64,000 nucleotides of DNA. It comes from Elysia chlorotica. Its lineage: Eukaryota; Mollusca; Gastropoda; Plakobranchidae. Below are positions 1 through 21,502 of this stretch, one piece after another. The stretch is taken from the NCBI GenBank assembly GCA_003991915.1, contig RQTK01000148.1, positions 133,047-197,046 of the forward strand, in the 5' to 3' direction. How positions within the stretch are numbered: position 1 is the first letter of the stretch; every line of letters begins with the position of its first letter. Position numbers and translations under genes: made by a program. The notes beneath the pieces were generated by a model. The model made no database searches. It worked only from the letters and a program-made list of their open reading frames with translations, and was not told the origin of the DNA.

Positions 1-19
1 AGAGAGAGGGAAAGAGGGG

Positions 20-63
<44 letters not shown>

Positions 64-420
64 TAGATAGACAGAGTGAGAGAGAGAAAGAGAGAGGGTG
101 AGAGACAAAGAGAGAGAGGGAGAGAAATAGAGACTGAGAGAGCTTGAAAAAGAGAAATATGGTAAAAAGGGGGGTGGGGGGAGAGAGAGAATGTCAAAAG
201 AAAAACTGAGAGAAAGGGGAAATTAATGTGTTGTAGAAGAAGAAGAAAAAAAGAAGGGAAATGGCGAAGGGAATGTAGAAAGATGGGGAGAAAGAGAAAG
301 AAGAGAGACTAAGAGGGAGATGAGGAAAAGGGAAAAGAGACAGAAACAAATACAGGTAGGGATATAGAGAAGGAAGGAGTGTGAGGATAAGGGAGACCAA
401 AGTGGGCAATACGTTTCACA
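1..420. repeat. GA-rich purine microsatellite region
   Basis: The + strand is almost pure purine, with a clean (GA)n core at about 24-60 and interrupted GA/GGA/GAAA runs to about 400. It continues off the left edge. The open frames across it are low-complexity and not genes. Confidence 0.9.
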
Positions 421-679
421 TGGATGAATACCAAAAAAAAATTAATGAGGCCTGGGCGGTCTGACAACTATCATGACAGGTTTGATTTTTTTATTCATTG
501 ATTTAATAACGGTTCACAATGTTTTATGTGTGTCACAACACATGAATATAAACCAAACATAATATACTAGCTGGGGTGTCCGGCTTCGCTTTGGGACACT
601 GTAGTAGGTTTTTAGGACTCTTTATATAATAATTGTTCAAACAAAAAACGAACAACAAACAGTGAACTTGAATGTCAAT

Positions 680-685
680 TTTATT
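680..685 (-). terminator. Poly(A) signal of the dermatopontin-like gene
   Basis: AATAAA on the minus strand, about 26 bases beyond the final TAA. Position and exact hexamer fit a cleavage signal. Confidence 0.55.
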
Positions 686-710
686 TCTCAAAGTAGGTGC
701 CTGTAGACAT

Positions 711-1244
711 CTAAATAAATTGTATTAAATCGCTTACGACCATCTTGTGACGCCGGTCTTCGCGGTAGTTGTCGTGTACACTTTTCCAACCAGTGAGAAC
801 TTTACCTTCGGGAACAGTGTAGTCCAGACGAGCGTCGTAGTCGTTGAGGTAAGCGGTGGTCTCCGACCTACCAAACATGTAGCCGAACTGGAGCTGGCAC
901 ACTCGGAACTTGAAACGCCTATCTTCGAGTCTGCTGTCAAACGTGCTGCTGACGCCTGTTATGACCCATTCAAAAGGTGTCAGGTAATGTAGGTCTTCGC
1001 TGAACGCGTTCATGTAGTCTGTTCAGTGGCAAGTCCCAGAAACAACAGCAGCGCGGCACCCCAAGGCCCATCTCCTGTCCTCCTTGAAGTTGTCATGGTC
1101 GCTTAGGATGTTGCTCAAGAACTGACCTTCTGGACATGCAAATTGAAACGGCCTACCCCAGTCATTGAGATAGGCAGCATCCGCCCATGGAAGGTTACAG
1201 GCTACGGCGAGCGCCACCACCAAGGCAGTCAAGGTTGGCGACAT
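711..1244 (-). pseudogene. Dermatopontin-like secreted protein with an in-frame TGA
   Basis: One uninterrupted frame of 178 codons, including the internal TGA at 1025-1023 and the final TAA at 713-711. An N-terminal signal peptide (hydrophobic core LTALVVALAVA, likely cleaved near ADA/AY) is followed by three dermatopontin repeats. Each has a YLND/YMNAF-like start and an EDRR box (EDRRWALGC, EDRRFKFRVC, EDRRHKMVVS). Dermatopontins are extracellular-matrix proteins and, in snails, shell-matrix components. The TGA lies between CH and TDYMNAF, where relatives carry Trp (C-W-T-x-Y), so it looks like TGG to TGA. Several cysteines of repeats 2 and 3 are also replaced (YLTP, YTVP, VVS). A poly(A) signal AATAAA lies on this strand at 685-680, just after the stop. 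It may be a young pseudogene, a nonsense allele, a base error or a readthrough gene. The family is clear; whether it works is not. Confidence 0.85.
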
Positions 1245-3019
1245 ATTTCTTAAAGATTAATGGTTTACTGTGGATAAATTGTGTACGAAATTTTCATGAT
1301 TTGGTTGATGCTTAGTAAAAATTCTTTTTAATACTGATTAGATATCGGTTAAAGTAATTCGATACATACGCCGCCCTTTCTTGATCCAGGCATTATAGAT
1401 ATATAACTAGCTAGGTTGGTAGATAGATCTATAGATAAAAATATTGATAGATAGATTCATCGATTGATGTTTTTAAGGGTTTAATAATTAATAGGTAGGT
1501 ATAAAAATATAATCGTGTAATTGATGGTTAAATCCTTATATGTGTGGTGACAGAGAGAGGGAGAGAGAGACAGAGAGATGGAGAGAAAGTGAGAGAGAGG
1601 GTTAATTTAAAAATTTAACTTTAAGGAATGTGTTCTAATATTGTAAAGTCATGTGTGTTTCCTCCCATACTACAGGCAACTTTCAAAAAATTATTTGCAT
1701 TTAATGATTGATTGATAGGTAAATAAAGGAGGTTATTATTCTGATATAAAAGTACTTATGTTAACCTTTGAGAAGAAAATCATGAGTTTGAACAAGAAGC
1801 GTCTGCGGCAAAACATTATACCCTGGTCTTCTTGAAAGAATTTACTTTAGCGTTTGAAGTAAAGGACATTTTAAAGAGTATTCTTTCCTTAATAGCTATG
1901 TTCCAGCTTTCCAATGTCGAAATATCTGTGACTAGAAATAATTATCATTACACTTATAAAAGTAAAGATTTAGATTATTTTTTTCAATTTCACTAAAGCA
2001 ATTTCGTGTGTCTTAATAATACCTAAACAGATTTCGTTAATTTAAAAAACAAGACTTTTGATGCTTTCACCCTTGCCGACTTGACTCGGACATGACATTC
2101 AAGTGTCTAGTAGTGAAAATAATTATGATCTTTATTTCCATGTAATCATTACTTTTGACAAAAACTTCTTATTGAAAGTCTTCATCTTCATTTGATATTG
2201 ATTTAGATAAAATTACACTTCAAACTAAACAGGAGTAATATTAGTAGTTTCATATTTCAGTTCTAAGTTGTTGTTTTTATGTTCAACATATTAATGTGTT
2301 TTGGATGTTCTATAATACAGGCATGTTTTGTTGTTGTTTTTTTTCTTTGCAGAAAGTGATTTTTAAAGAAGTATTTAATTGGCCAAATCTAGCTTTTGTT
2401 TCTATCAAGTAGAACTTACCGAGGTGCTGGATGCTGTAGGTGTTCGATGGAGATATAACACTGGATCCCCATTATCTGCATGTGTCTTATATAGAAAGAT
2501 TTCTCATCTCGTGTGTCTTAATTACCAAAAAAAGTTAATATTCAATAGCCATAAAAGTCATATTGTTTAAGATATTGTTGAGAGTTTTTAGGTCATCAAT
2601 AAATAATAATGTTAAGCTCTCTCAATTTATGTGTGTTTACTACCAAAACAAATTGTTGATGTTAAGTATTTCATATCATTTTTTGCAATCTTTTCAAGTC
2701 ATAAAAGCCTTACTCATAATAAAAGTTGGCTACCATAAAAGATAATAATTAAAAATCTGTATATCTTGCAATATTGATTAATTGATATTGAATAATCTAC
2801 CCAGTGTTGCACGTTAACTTTTCCAGTCAGTGTTGATTAGGTAACCTTTGTCACACAGGAGTCAGTTGGCACGAGGCATGTTATACTTATACATTGTAGT
2901 TACTTTTTTAACTGTTCAATATTATTAGAATAACTGAACGGCGGCCCAATCCATGCTAGCTCTTAAGTAACTGCAGCAGCAGCAGAACCAGATGCAATAA
3001 ATGAAACTTATTTATTAAA
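1245..3019. other. AT-rich intergenic DNA, no gene seen
   Basis: Upstream side of the dermatopontin-like gene. A TATATA stretch near 1398-1404 could be a core promoter for the minus-strand gene, but this is weak. GATA-like words lie at 1420-1470 and a short GA run at 1549-1600. Small open frames at 2379-2745 have no recognisable protein character. Confidence 0.6.
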
Positions 3020-3345
3020 TCCACCCGAAGACTAGCAAGCATAGGTTACAACAACATAACAAACGAAGAAGTCTTAAGATCACTCGGTGTTAAAAAGTAG
3101 AAAGCATAGGACATCACAAACTGTCTTTTTTTGGCCACAAAACAACTAACACAACACGGAAGGTAGAAGAGGGAAAGGCAGACTCAGCAAGAAGTGGTAT
3201 GGTGACATAAAGAATGGACGGGCACCCAGCTACATGTGAACCTTAGACTAGCGCAGGATCGTTTGGCATGGAATCAAACGTAACTATGACACACCAACCT
3301 GATTCAGGAGGGCACAATGACACGTGTATACAATTATTATTTGGC
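3020..3345 (+). mobile_element. Degraded LINE (non-LTR) ORF2 C-terminal fragment
   Basis: Translating across frameshifts gives the usual end of a non-LTR reverse-transcriptase polyprotein: RRLASIGYNNITNEEVLRSLG (here ITNEEVLRSLGVKK) at about 3028-3100, then KGRLSKKWYGDIK at about 3175-3215, then EWTGTQLHVNLRLAQDRLAW at about 3213-3272. The last two blocks are in different frames, and stops lie between the first two. This is an inactive remnant with no upstream RT domain in the window. Confidence 0.8.
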
Positions 3346-3493
3346 AGATATTTCAAATCTGATCCAAGTTATGTGTCCCTTTCCCTTTGTTGATTTTTTG
3401 GTTGCTGTTAATAAATATTTTATTTTTCAAGGAGACAGACAGACAGAATGATATTGATAGACACATACTATGAATAACTGCATGCTAATCTAT

Positions 3494-3812
<319 letters not shown>

Positions 3813-3845
3813 ATCACTGTAGACAATAATTATCTTTATAATTAA

Positions 3846-5191
3846 TTGTTCAGCACTCTTTTATTTATGAAACGCAAAGAGTCCTATTAAAATAGTATGA
3901 AGAAAGCAAAAGAATGGTTATACTTTCTTCTGCATTCAGCATGCTTTTGTTATAAAGAAAAAGAACACATGGGCTTTACACAAATAGCAAACTATACTAT
4001 TGAGAAAAAGAATTGCAGGTCTATTTGAAATCAATCACAAAGCATGGTATATTACTTTAATATTTACACCCAACAAAAAACAAAACAAAGAAGACTAATT
4101 GCTTACCAATAAGGAGTCAGAGAAAATAATATTTTTCTTGCTCTGCATGAATATTCAATAAAGGTAAAAATTATTGGGCATCACTGTGTCTGTTTCGTTC
4201 AAGTTTATCCCGCTCAGCTTTTTTCCATGGCAAACATTAAAAACTTATATTCTACAAAGCAAAAATAGAATACTCAAAATTAATTTCAGTTCATTTAACT
4301 TTTTTTTTTTTTTTGGGGGGGGGGGGGAGGGTTTAAACTCACTACTTTTCTACTACACGTAAAATCGTATGTAAACAAGCCGTGTATCAAATCGTGTACG
4401 TACAGTGTAATTCTTTAACCACTTGTAACCTAAATCTATTTGTTTAAGACAGACTGCTCTATATCCGAAAAAAGACATAAAAATTAAAATTAAAAAGTTA
4501 ATCCAAAACGTTTAAGACACTGGAACAAAGAGGCCTATTTCAGCATTATAAATTTCTCCTCTTAAATTTTTTTTTCTATCATAACCACTTACAGCCTATG
4601 ATGTTTTTGCTGTTGTTTCGGTCTTCAGGCTCGTTCCTCATAGTAAGATCCTTCAAGACAATCAACGTTCATTTATAGCACAAACAAAAATTGCGGTATG
4701 TATACATTTCAATGTAAAATACTACTCCCAAGCTGAGACAATAAACCATTATGTGGATTTTACTTACAGTACATCTTTAAACCAGTATTATTTTTTACAG
4801 AGTCATGGTGTAAAAAGAGAAAAGCAAAAAAAAAATTCTGGATAAATTAAAGTACACCCAAACCCAATAATGCTGATCATTTACTGTAATGATCTAGGCT
4901 ACAAGTTATCTTACTCATGGTAAAAAGTTGGCTTGGCATACATCTGTAATTGCATATTTAACTAAAAAAAATGAATTTCTGATGTAGTCACAAAATGATA
5001 TGCAGCCATGAGCTGTTGTGAGAAAAAGGGTAACTTTTTTTTTCAGAATGGTTGTTCAAAAGACCCTTTAAAAGATTACTGATTCCTTTAAAAAAAAAGT
5101 ATATTAACAAGAATAAATTGTAGATATAAGCCAAGCTACGTTCAAAAAGAAATCCAAATGAAAAAAAACCTGAACTTTTAAGTAATCTCCA

Positions 5192-5229
<38 letters not shown>

Positions 5230-6462
5230 ATGTATTATAATTATTACCATTTTTTGCAAGCAGGTAAAAGTCTTATTTAATAATAAATGGTTCTTTTTTC
5301 TTCTATCCCTAAATATATGACAGACTCAGTTTAAAGTTTTATAATATAACTTTTGTACGTTTCTCTCGGTACTGTAGACATTTTTACACAGCGTTTCTAA
5401 TATTTCAAAATTATATGCTACTTAAGATTACAAAGACCCTTTTTCATTAATATTAATGAAAGGCAAAATCTTTTTATGAAAACTTGAAAAATGGCAGGGT
5501 GATCAAATTAAATCACCTTAAAAAATATAAAAGATTACCAAAAATATGGTTATGCACCATCTGGAAAAAAAATGTAACCTTACGAAAGATGCTACGTAAG
5601 ATTGAGATTAAATTATATTTCGGAACATCTTTTCTTTCTAAATTCTTGTTTTTTTTGTTTGTCTTATGCCCACAACTTTGGAAATTGGCTGGAACCATAA
5701 CTACATGTGTGGGAGCAAAAAATGTCAAAAAGCCTACAGAACAAGTGACATCAGTTGCATAGAGGAACATGAAGCATCATGACTGGTTGTTCAGTGAAAC
5801 TGGATGGCTGCTAAAGACACTGAACTGTAGCTGTACTTGTAATAGTTAAAGTGCCATTCATCAATGCACAGTTTTGCCTTGTTAAGACACATCAAATAGA
5901 TCTAGTATTTGCGCTATTGAACGCAACCCAGAAGGAAACATAGTTTTACCTGGACGCCCATAAGAAAATAATTATAATTATTGATATACATTAAAAAAAA
6001 ATAACAAAACTAATACTAGTCTAATAGTATAGCATGGGTAATTTTAACAATGATAGCTCTTGGTCACTGTTACCACCCCAATTTTTGTTCTAAGTTATTA
6101 CATGTACAGAGCATTTATGACAAGCTAGCAAGTGGTCTTGTGAAACCTCTATAGGCTAGCACTACTACACCCATGTAATTAGAATAAATTAGGTGACTAA
6201 AATAATTTGACACATCACAATTCATGTTGATCTAAGACAACCATTTGGACTGAAAAGGGACTTTTTCCCAATGTGAAGTTGTCAAATGTTCCCCAAGAAA
6301 GTTACTGCATTGATTTTAAGCAAACAACTGACTGTAACAATATTGGCAGCATATAGCTAAAGTGGTACTACGTTTGAAAAAAGATCCATGCTTGTAACTT
6401 CTTTGTTATAAACACTGGCCTATTACTGTAATAAAAAAAACCTAGACAAACACATCAGAAAT
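3846..6462. other. AT-rich DNA, no gene seen; probable MLYCD 3' flank
   Basis: It holds a T16/G15 run at about 4303-4329 and an (ATT)n array at about 5192-5227. No splice-framed coding segment was found. The part nearest 6462 should contain the MLYCD 3' UTR, but no clear AATAAA was seen on the minus strand. Confidence 0.6.
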
Positions 6463-15606
<9,144 letters not shown>

Positions 15607-17065
15607 TGTGATTCCCTAGTATATTATGTTAACAAACAAAGCTTCAAACCAGTGGAACCTGTTGAAACTTTGAACTTATTTAAACTTTTGATTTAAATAA
15701 AGGACTGTGAAATAAATTTATAAAATGTAAAAATAATTTTGTTTTTCAATCTATAATCTATTACACTGTAACATTATAGACATGTTTTCGTCTCTAAGCA
15801 CTATGTCTATTATCAAGATAATTATTTACAAGAGACAAAAAGTTATTTCTATGAAGGGAAGGGTAGGGGCGTGATATTCATCTAGATATATATTAAATAA
15901 GCTTATATGTGGTGTTAAAGATGCTCTAAATCTAGATCTAGATTATGTAACGACTTAAAGAGTTGATCAGGGAAAAACATCATGGATCGAAACTCAGTAT
16001 AGATAGATCTAGACCTAGTCACTCTTTGATTTCTTGGCTCTCTTCCATTATTTTTCTGGGAAATAAATGTTGACCTTTGACCTGAACATCTTCTCCTTTT
16101 TCGTTATTTATGTAGATGTGTATTTTGTATTCACCGGAAAGGCTCTAGACTGCCATATACTGTAAAGTCACTAAAAAGTGTAAACAAGAAAGCACTCTGT
16201 GACTTTAGAAAACTTGTGTAAAGCCTACATCTTGTGAAACCGGTAGGCAAGCGCTGCCCTTGATCCAGGCCCTAACCATTATCTGCAGTGAAATCTAAGA
16301 TCTAGACCAAAGATCCTTAAAAAGCCAAGTAAGTCAAACTAGATAAGATCTAGAATCTAGACAATATTGAAAGGATCTAGACTCTAGGTCTACAGTAGAT
16401 CTTGGATTTCTGATGTAATGTGATTTAGATAGATCTAGAATTCTAGATCTATAGCTTATCTAGAGAGTAAGTCTTCCATCCAGGTACTGAGGTTTAAGGT
16501 TTAAAGTAAAAATAGAATAATTTTTCTACTAGGAGTTCATATATTTTAACAAAATCATTTTAACGGTCGTTCTGTGGAAGGAATACCTACACCGATGTAA
16601 TTTATAACAATATTATAATGTGAGGCAGTGACCAATTAAAAATATTTTTTAGTAAATGGACAAAGACAAACAGAAGTAAATCACTAAATGTACTTATAAT
16701 GATTGATGATTTCAAAGGTTTTTGATTTAGCAATATTCTCCTGCTTCATAATTTGCTTAAAAGCTTTGTTTTAGCAGATATAATATATAATATGAAGTTT
16801 TTAAAAGTAAATAGTGGATATCAAAAGAAGATATATAAATATCATTTGATTGGGGTCTATATTGGCTACCTCAAAGTTCTCATTATTACGACCAGATGCC
16901 TGATACACAGGTATATTTTTCACCATGATACGATCCATATGGAGCTTTTCTTTTATTAATATTTCAATTATCATTGCACCCCAGTACCATTAAGTCAAAG
17001 TATGTTAAACTTAAAGTATTTTTTATATTTCTGTTTCAACAGGCATCCACTGATCACCGGGACAC
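15607..17065. promoter_or_regulatory. Divergent promoter region of MLYCD and PDSS2
   Basis: The two ATGs point away from each other, 1459 bases apart. No other gene is present, so the promoters must lie here. A cluster of palindromic CTAGATCTAG-type words fills about 15930-16460 (for example TCTAGATCTAGAT at 15931). An acceptor (TTTCAACAG) at about 17041 just before the PDSS2 ATG implies a separate PDSS2 5' UTR exon upstream. Start sites cannot be placed. Confidence 0.6.
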
Positions 17066-20000
17066 ATGGCTTTATCTTCACGACAATTTGTCAACATTTG
17101 CAAGAGATGTGCTCTCAGGATAAACACTGATCCAGCAAACTCATCGCTTTTATCAAATTCAACTTCACCAAATCTAAAGTTTTATGCACTCCTATCTCAT
17201 GCTATTCCTATTCAATACAAGAACAATTCACTGATGAGAGATAAAAACCTCTTTGAGGTTTCATATCAGATGAGAGAGTATGGTTTATGGGGCTTAGGGG
17301 GTAAAAAAAACCTAGATACGGCTGTTTCAGATGCTGAGAAAATTGTCGGGTATCCAACATCATTTCTCAGCCTAAGGTGTTTATTGTCAGATGAGATGTC
17401 AAATGTAGCATTGCACATGCGTAAATTGGTTGGCACAAAGCATCCCCTCCTCAAGACAGCCAGGTAATATTTTCTTTTATTTTGTATACATTTTATTTTT
17501 TAAAAGACTTCTAATTTGAAATCTATAGGCGTTTGCAATTACAAAACTTAATGTATTTCATCATGTATTGGTATATATATAAACCCCCCTCCCTTCCTTA
17601 ATCATATAAAATTAACATGATTTTGATATATTCAAATTTATTTATTTCACCCTTCCAGAGGCATGGTATTTGACGGAAATCATAACCTGCAAATGAAGGG
17701 TCTCTTTGTCATGCTTATATCAAAGGCTGCTGGACCCAGTCCGCAAGACGACTTTGTGCATGAGGAAATGGTTAGCGGTGTGTATCCAAAGTAAGTATAT
17801 ATCTATACAAATTACTTTTGAAGAGGTTTGGTTTTATTATTTTATTTCCCTAATTGTGCAAGATATTTGCCTCTATTCTATTTTTAAATTTCATTTAAAT
17901 TAGAACAACCTGAATCCAACAGGCTCAGGTCCAAAGAACATCTTGTATTGCACTAGCAGATAAGAATCCCAAAGTTGTCATCATCTAAACATTTAAGTAA
18001 TCTATTTTAAATCCCATAAAATAATCTCATACCCCTGGTCAGATCCAGAGGTGTCAGGAAACTCATAAATTTTATCACCGGACACTAGATAAAATTAATT
18101 AAGATCTGAGTCAACTGTTAAGGGCAAAAAGTGTGGGTTAAATCATTAAAAATGATGAGTGGCGAGGGGAGGGGGGAAGAGGAGTTGAAGCTAACCAACA
18201 GCAGCCGAGCATTCTTAAAGAGTCTAACCTGCCATGATACCTTTTAAATGTGTGATGTGTGTGGTTGGGAAAGAGGAGGTAGAGGGGCAGTTGTTGAGAT
18301 TGGTACAATCACGTAATGTATTATAATCTGTATTGTACCACAAATAGATTCAACAAAACTTGAATCTGACATACGTGTGTACTGTGTGTGTGTATATGAT
18401 TTGATCTTAATCCAAATACACTGAATCAGCTTAAAGTTAATATTCTAACTCTATGTTATTTACTTTGTCGGAACACCATCTACTTTATAGTTAATGCCAT
18501 TAAAATCATTATAATGGCTTATAAAATATCATTCTACAGCCAACGATCCTTAGCTGAGATCATGGAGATAATTCACACCTCATATCTGATTCACAAAGGG
18601 GTTGTGAATCTGGAATCTGTCCTACCAGAGCATGGGCCTGTGGCTGATATGGAGTTTGGCAACAAAATGGCTGTATTGAGTGGAGACTACCTTCTTGCAT
18701 CAGCCTGCAGGGGTCTTGCCAAGCTCGGCAATCCAAAAGTAAGTAGCAATGCAATGCTGGATGTGTGTTCTCTATACAGTAAAAAACATTCCTGCAGGAT
18801 GTGCTCAAATGTTTGATGCACACTTTCACATGGGCATAGCTTACAAGTGCTTATGTGCTGGTTGTAAGTCTAAATAATGGTCACTTGCTCTTTTCGGTCT
18901 TAATGCATAGTATGGTTCTATGGGATTGTAGTTTGCGTAATTTTGTTACCATTTATTGTTACACACATACAGTCTTGATGTAGGTTTTCATTTCAGAGTA
19001 AATGGTAGGTTTATCCTTCTGTTGTTTTGCTGCACCATGCTTTGGAAGATATTCTTCTCTCTCATTTCCATGAAGGTTGCAGTGTGATGGGACCCAATGC
19101 AGTACTATTGTTCTGTTGTCAATAGTATTAAGGGCTGAAGATAATTCATTGATTTCAGTGTTCTCGTTACTCTGTAATGCCTGGATAAAGCATCTGTAAG
19201 GAAAACGACATTTTGGATTACTTCTTTGGCAGAGCGGTCTGTGTGTGCTAACCATGTTTGTTTCGGGTGGTGTAATTGGAGATGCTCTTAGGCGCAGGAT
19301 TTTCTTTCTAGGTTGCTTTGGGAGTCTTTTGTTCTAATGCTAGGTATTCTAGGGACAATAGTTGTATCTTTCCAGCAGTTGGAAGTTAAATGCATTTGAT
19401 TGAAATATTAATTGTTTTCAGGTGGTGGAGGAAGTAGCAAGCAGCATAGCTGATATGATGACTGCAGAGTTCACCAACTACACAGACCCGGATGGTAAAC
19501 AAATGATTCCCCAGAGTTGCCAAGGATTTTCAGATTGGTTGAAACAGACCTATTTTTCAATTGGAAGTCTATTGGCTAAAAGTTGTCAGTCGGCCATGAG
19601 ACTGGCTGGACACTCTGACCACTTCAAAAACATGGCTTTTGCATTTGGAGAAAATGTTTCATATGCTGAACAGGTAGATGTAGGGTTGTCTTTGTTTTGT
19701 TATTTTATTTAAAGAAACATAGCAGCCTATAGACTTGTTTTAATATAATTTTTTTTAGTGTATTTGCCTTTGGTCAATAAAGAAAGAATTATCTTTATTT
19801 CTACTTAAGGATTCTAAGAAGCACAGGGTCAAAATCATAATGTCATCTACCTTGACCATACTCATCTAATCTTTGCATTGGTCTCTGAATCTGAATCCCT
19901 ATACAATAGAGTTTTTCTGGGGAAATCATAGTTACTTATTGAACTCTCAAATAAATTAGGTATTGTCTCAAAACTTTTATATGATAAATCAGAGGTTATA

Positions 20001-21132
20001 AATAAAAGAAATTGGAAACTAGGTGTGTTTTTGTTGGAGTTTTTTGTTTGCTTTAGGGGGGTTTTGTTTTTTCAACCCAGGGACCTTTTAATTCCTTGCC
20101 TTATGAATAATCAAATTAATTCAAAGTGTTTGGGTAGGAATGTATATGTTTTAGAAAACTATTATCTACATGTATTTTTCAAATTCAATTACCAATTTCA
20201 CACGCTCTGATTACTCTCTTAATGTCATGTTTCTTTCATCTTTTTTTTTTTTTTCAATCCTAGCTTGCTCAAGATATTAAGCCATTTACCAGCGCTGATG
20301 AGTTGCCTGGCTTGTCCCTGACATCAGCTCCCGTGCTGCTGTATAGAGAGAGGGTCCCCGCTGAGGAGTTCACAAATTTAGAGAGGCTGTGGCAAGAGGG
20401 GCCTGCAAACTATCATGAGGTATCAATATTCTTTTTTTTTTTTCCGTTATGGTATGTGTTTGTGTGCTGTAAGTAGGATGAAAATTTTAAAAAGTCATTG
20501 GAGCTTTTTTTCCCTTGTTTTTGTTTTTTGTTTTTTTGGGGGGATTTTTTTTATTCAATAAAAAGTCATTGGAGCTTTTTTCCCTTGTTTTTGTTTTTTG
20601 GTGTTTTTTTTATTCTATGTGTCTTTACTGTCACCCCCCTTTCTTTTTATAAATATTTTCAGGCACATAGTTAAAGGATCATAGTTCTTTTGTGTAGGGT
20701 ATAGTAAAAGGGGTGATCCAAAAAATAAATTTAGAGACCAGGGGAATGGTAGAGGAGTGAGAGAACATGTTTTTGTGTGTGTGTGTGTGTGTGAAAGGAC
20801 AAGGAATCAGAGAGAAAGATAGGATGTGAAAATTGTGATTAGCTCAGCACAACTGAGGCACTGGATTGGTAATACTGAGATGCACATGGCATTGTCAAAC
20901 CTTCATTTAGCAAACTTTTAAAAATATACTAGTATGTTTTATTTTTATCATTTCTTATTGGTTTACTTTCCAGATTGTTTCCCTTGTCTTGAAAAGTGGA
21001 GCAGTATCCTATTGCAAGGAACTATTGGAGCAGTATAGAGATAAAGCAATTTCATCTTTAGACTGCTACTCAGAATCTGAAGCAAAATCAGCTTTGGTCA
21101 ATATGGTCAACGCAGTCAGCCATGTGAGGTAA
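17066..21132 (+). CDS. PDSS2: Decaprenyl-diphosphate synthase subunit 2, 6 exons, 431 aa
   Basis: The partner of PDSS1 in the mitochondrial enzyme that builds the polyprenyl tail of ubiquinone. Exons: 17066-17463, 17659-17790, 18540-18738, 19422-19673, 20264-20419, 20974-21132, all GT-AG with matching phases. An in-frame TGA 15 bases upstream makes this ATG the first. The N-terminus is mitochondrial-presequence-like ([16 protein letters not shown]). Diagnostic blocks are [68 protein letters not shown] and [11 protein letters not shown]. As in animal PDSS2, the first aspartate-rich DDxxD motif is absent, fitting a non-catalytic subunit. The end ([16 protein letters not shown]) aligns in length with the vertebrate C-terminus. 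The stop codon overlaps a possible donor (AGGTAA), so an extra 3' exon is possible. Confidence 0.97.
18741..19260 (-). mobile_element. LINE ORF2 3' fragment with RNase H domain, antisense in PDSS2
   Basis: Minus-strand translation gives RNase H text of a Jockey/nimbus-type LINE ([60 protein letters not shown]; residues of the 18959-19255 frame). In another frame further along (about 18829-18755) is the C-terminal Cys/His region ([20 protein letters not shown]). Frameshifts separate them, so it is dead. It begins almost at the donor of PDSS2 exon 3. Confidence 0.85.
20491..20610. repeat. 71-bp tandem duplication in PDSS2 intron 5
   Basis: AAAGTCATTGGAGC followed by T-run, CCCTTGTTTTTG and T-run occurs at 20491 and again at 20562, nearly identical. 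Confidence 0.85.
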
Positions 21133-21502
21133 CACAGAGCTGAATCTCATGGGCCCTTTCTTAAGTTCATATTTAGATCATTTCCAGATTTTCTGTACTA
21201 CAAGCCTTTTAATGTTGCACAGATCCATCAAAACGAGATCTTCAACTGCCATTGACGACTTGTTCAAAACTCTAATGAAACTGGATTGTTAGCTGAGTAG
21301 GTTGTATTTAGACAATTTGTTTTGGTTTAATTTCTCTGTTTGTATTTTTTACCCGTGTGTGAATATCCTACAATTTTACCTAGCTGTTGCAATTTTTGCA
21401 TGCCAAATTATCTATAAAAAAAAAAACAATTTTAAATGTAACAGTGTAAACTGTAAATTAGGAACACTTTGATATTGATATTGATGAAAGTATGTTAAAA
21501 TG

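Noticed and set aside
18560..18829. 89-codon minus-strand frame over PDSS2 exon 3
   Set aside because: Mostly the antisense shadow of the exon. Only its beginning overlaps the LINE fragment, and in the wrong frame.
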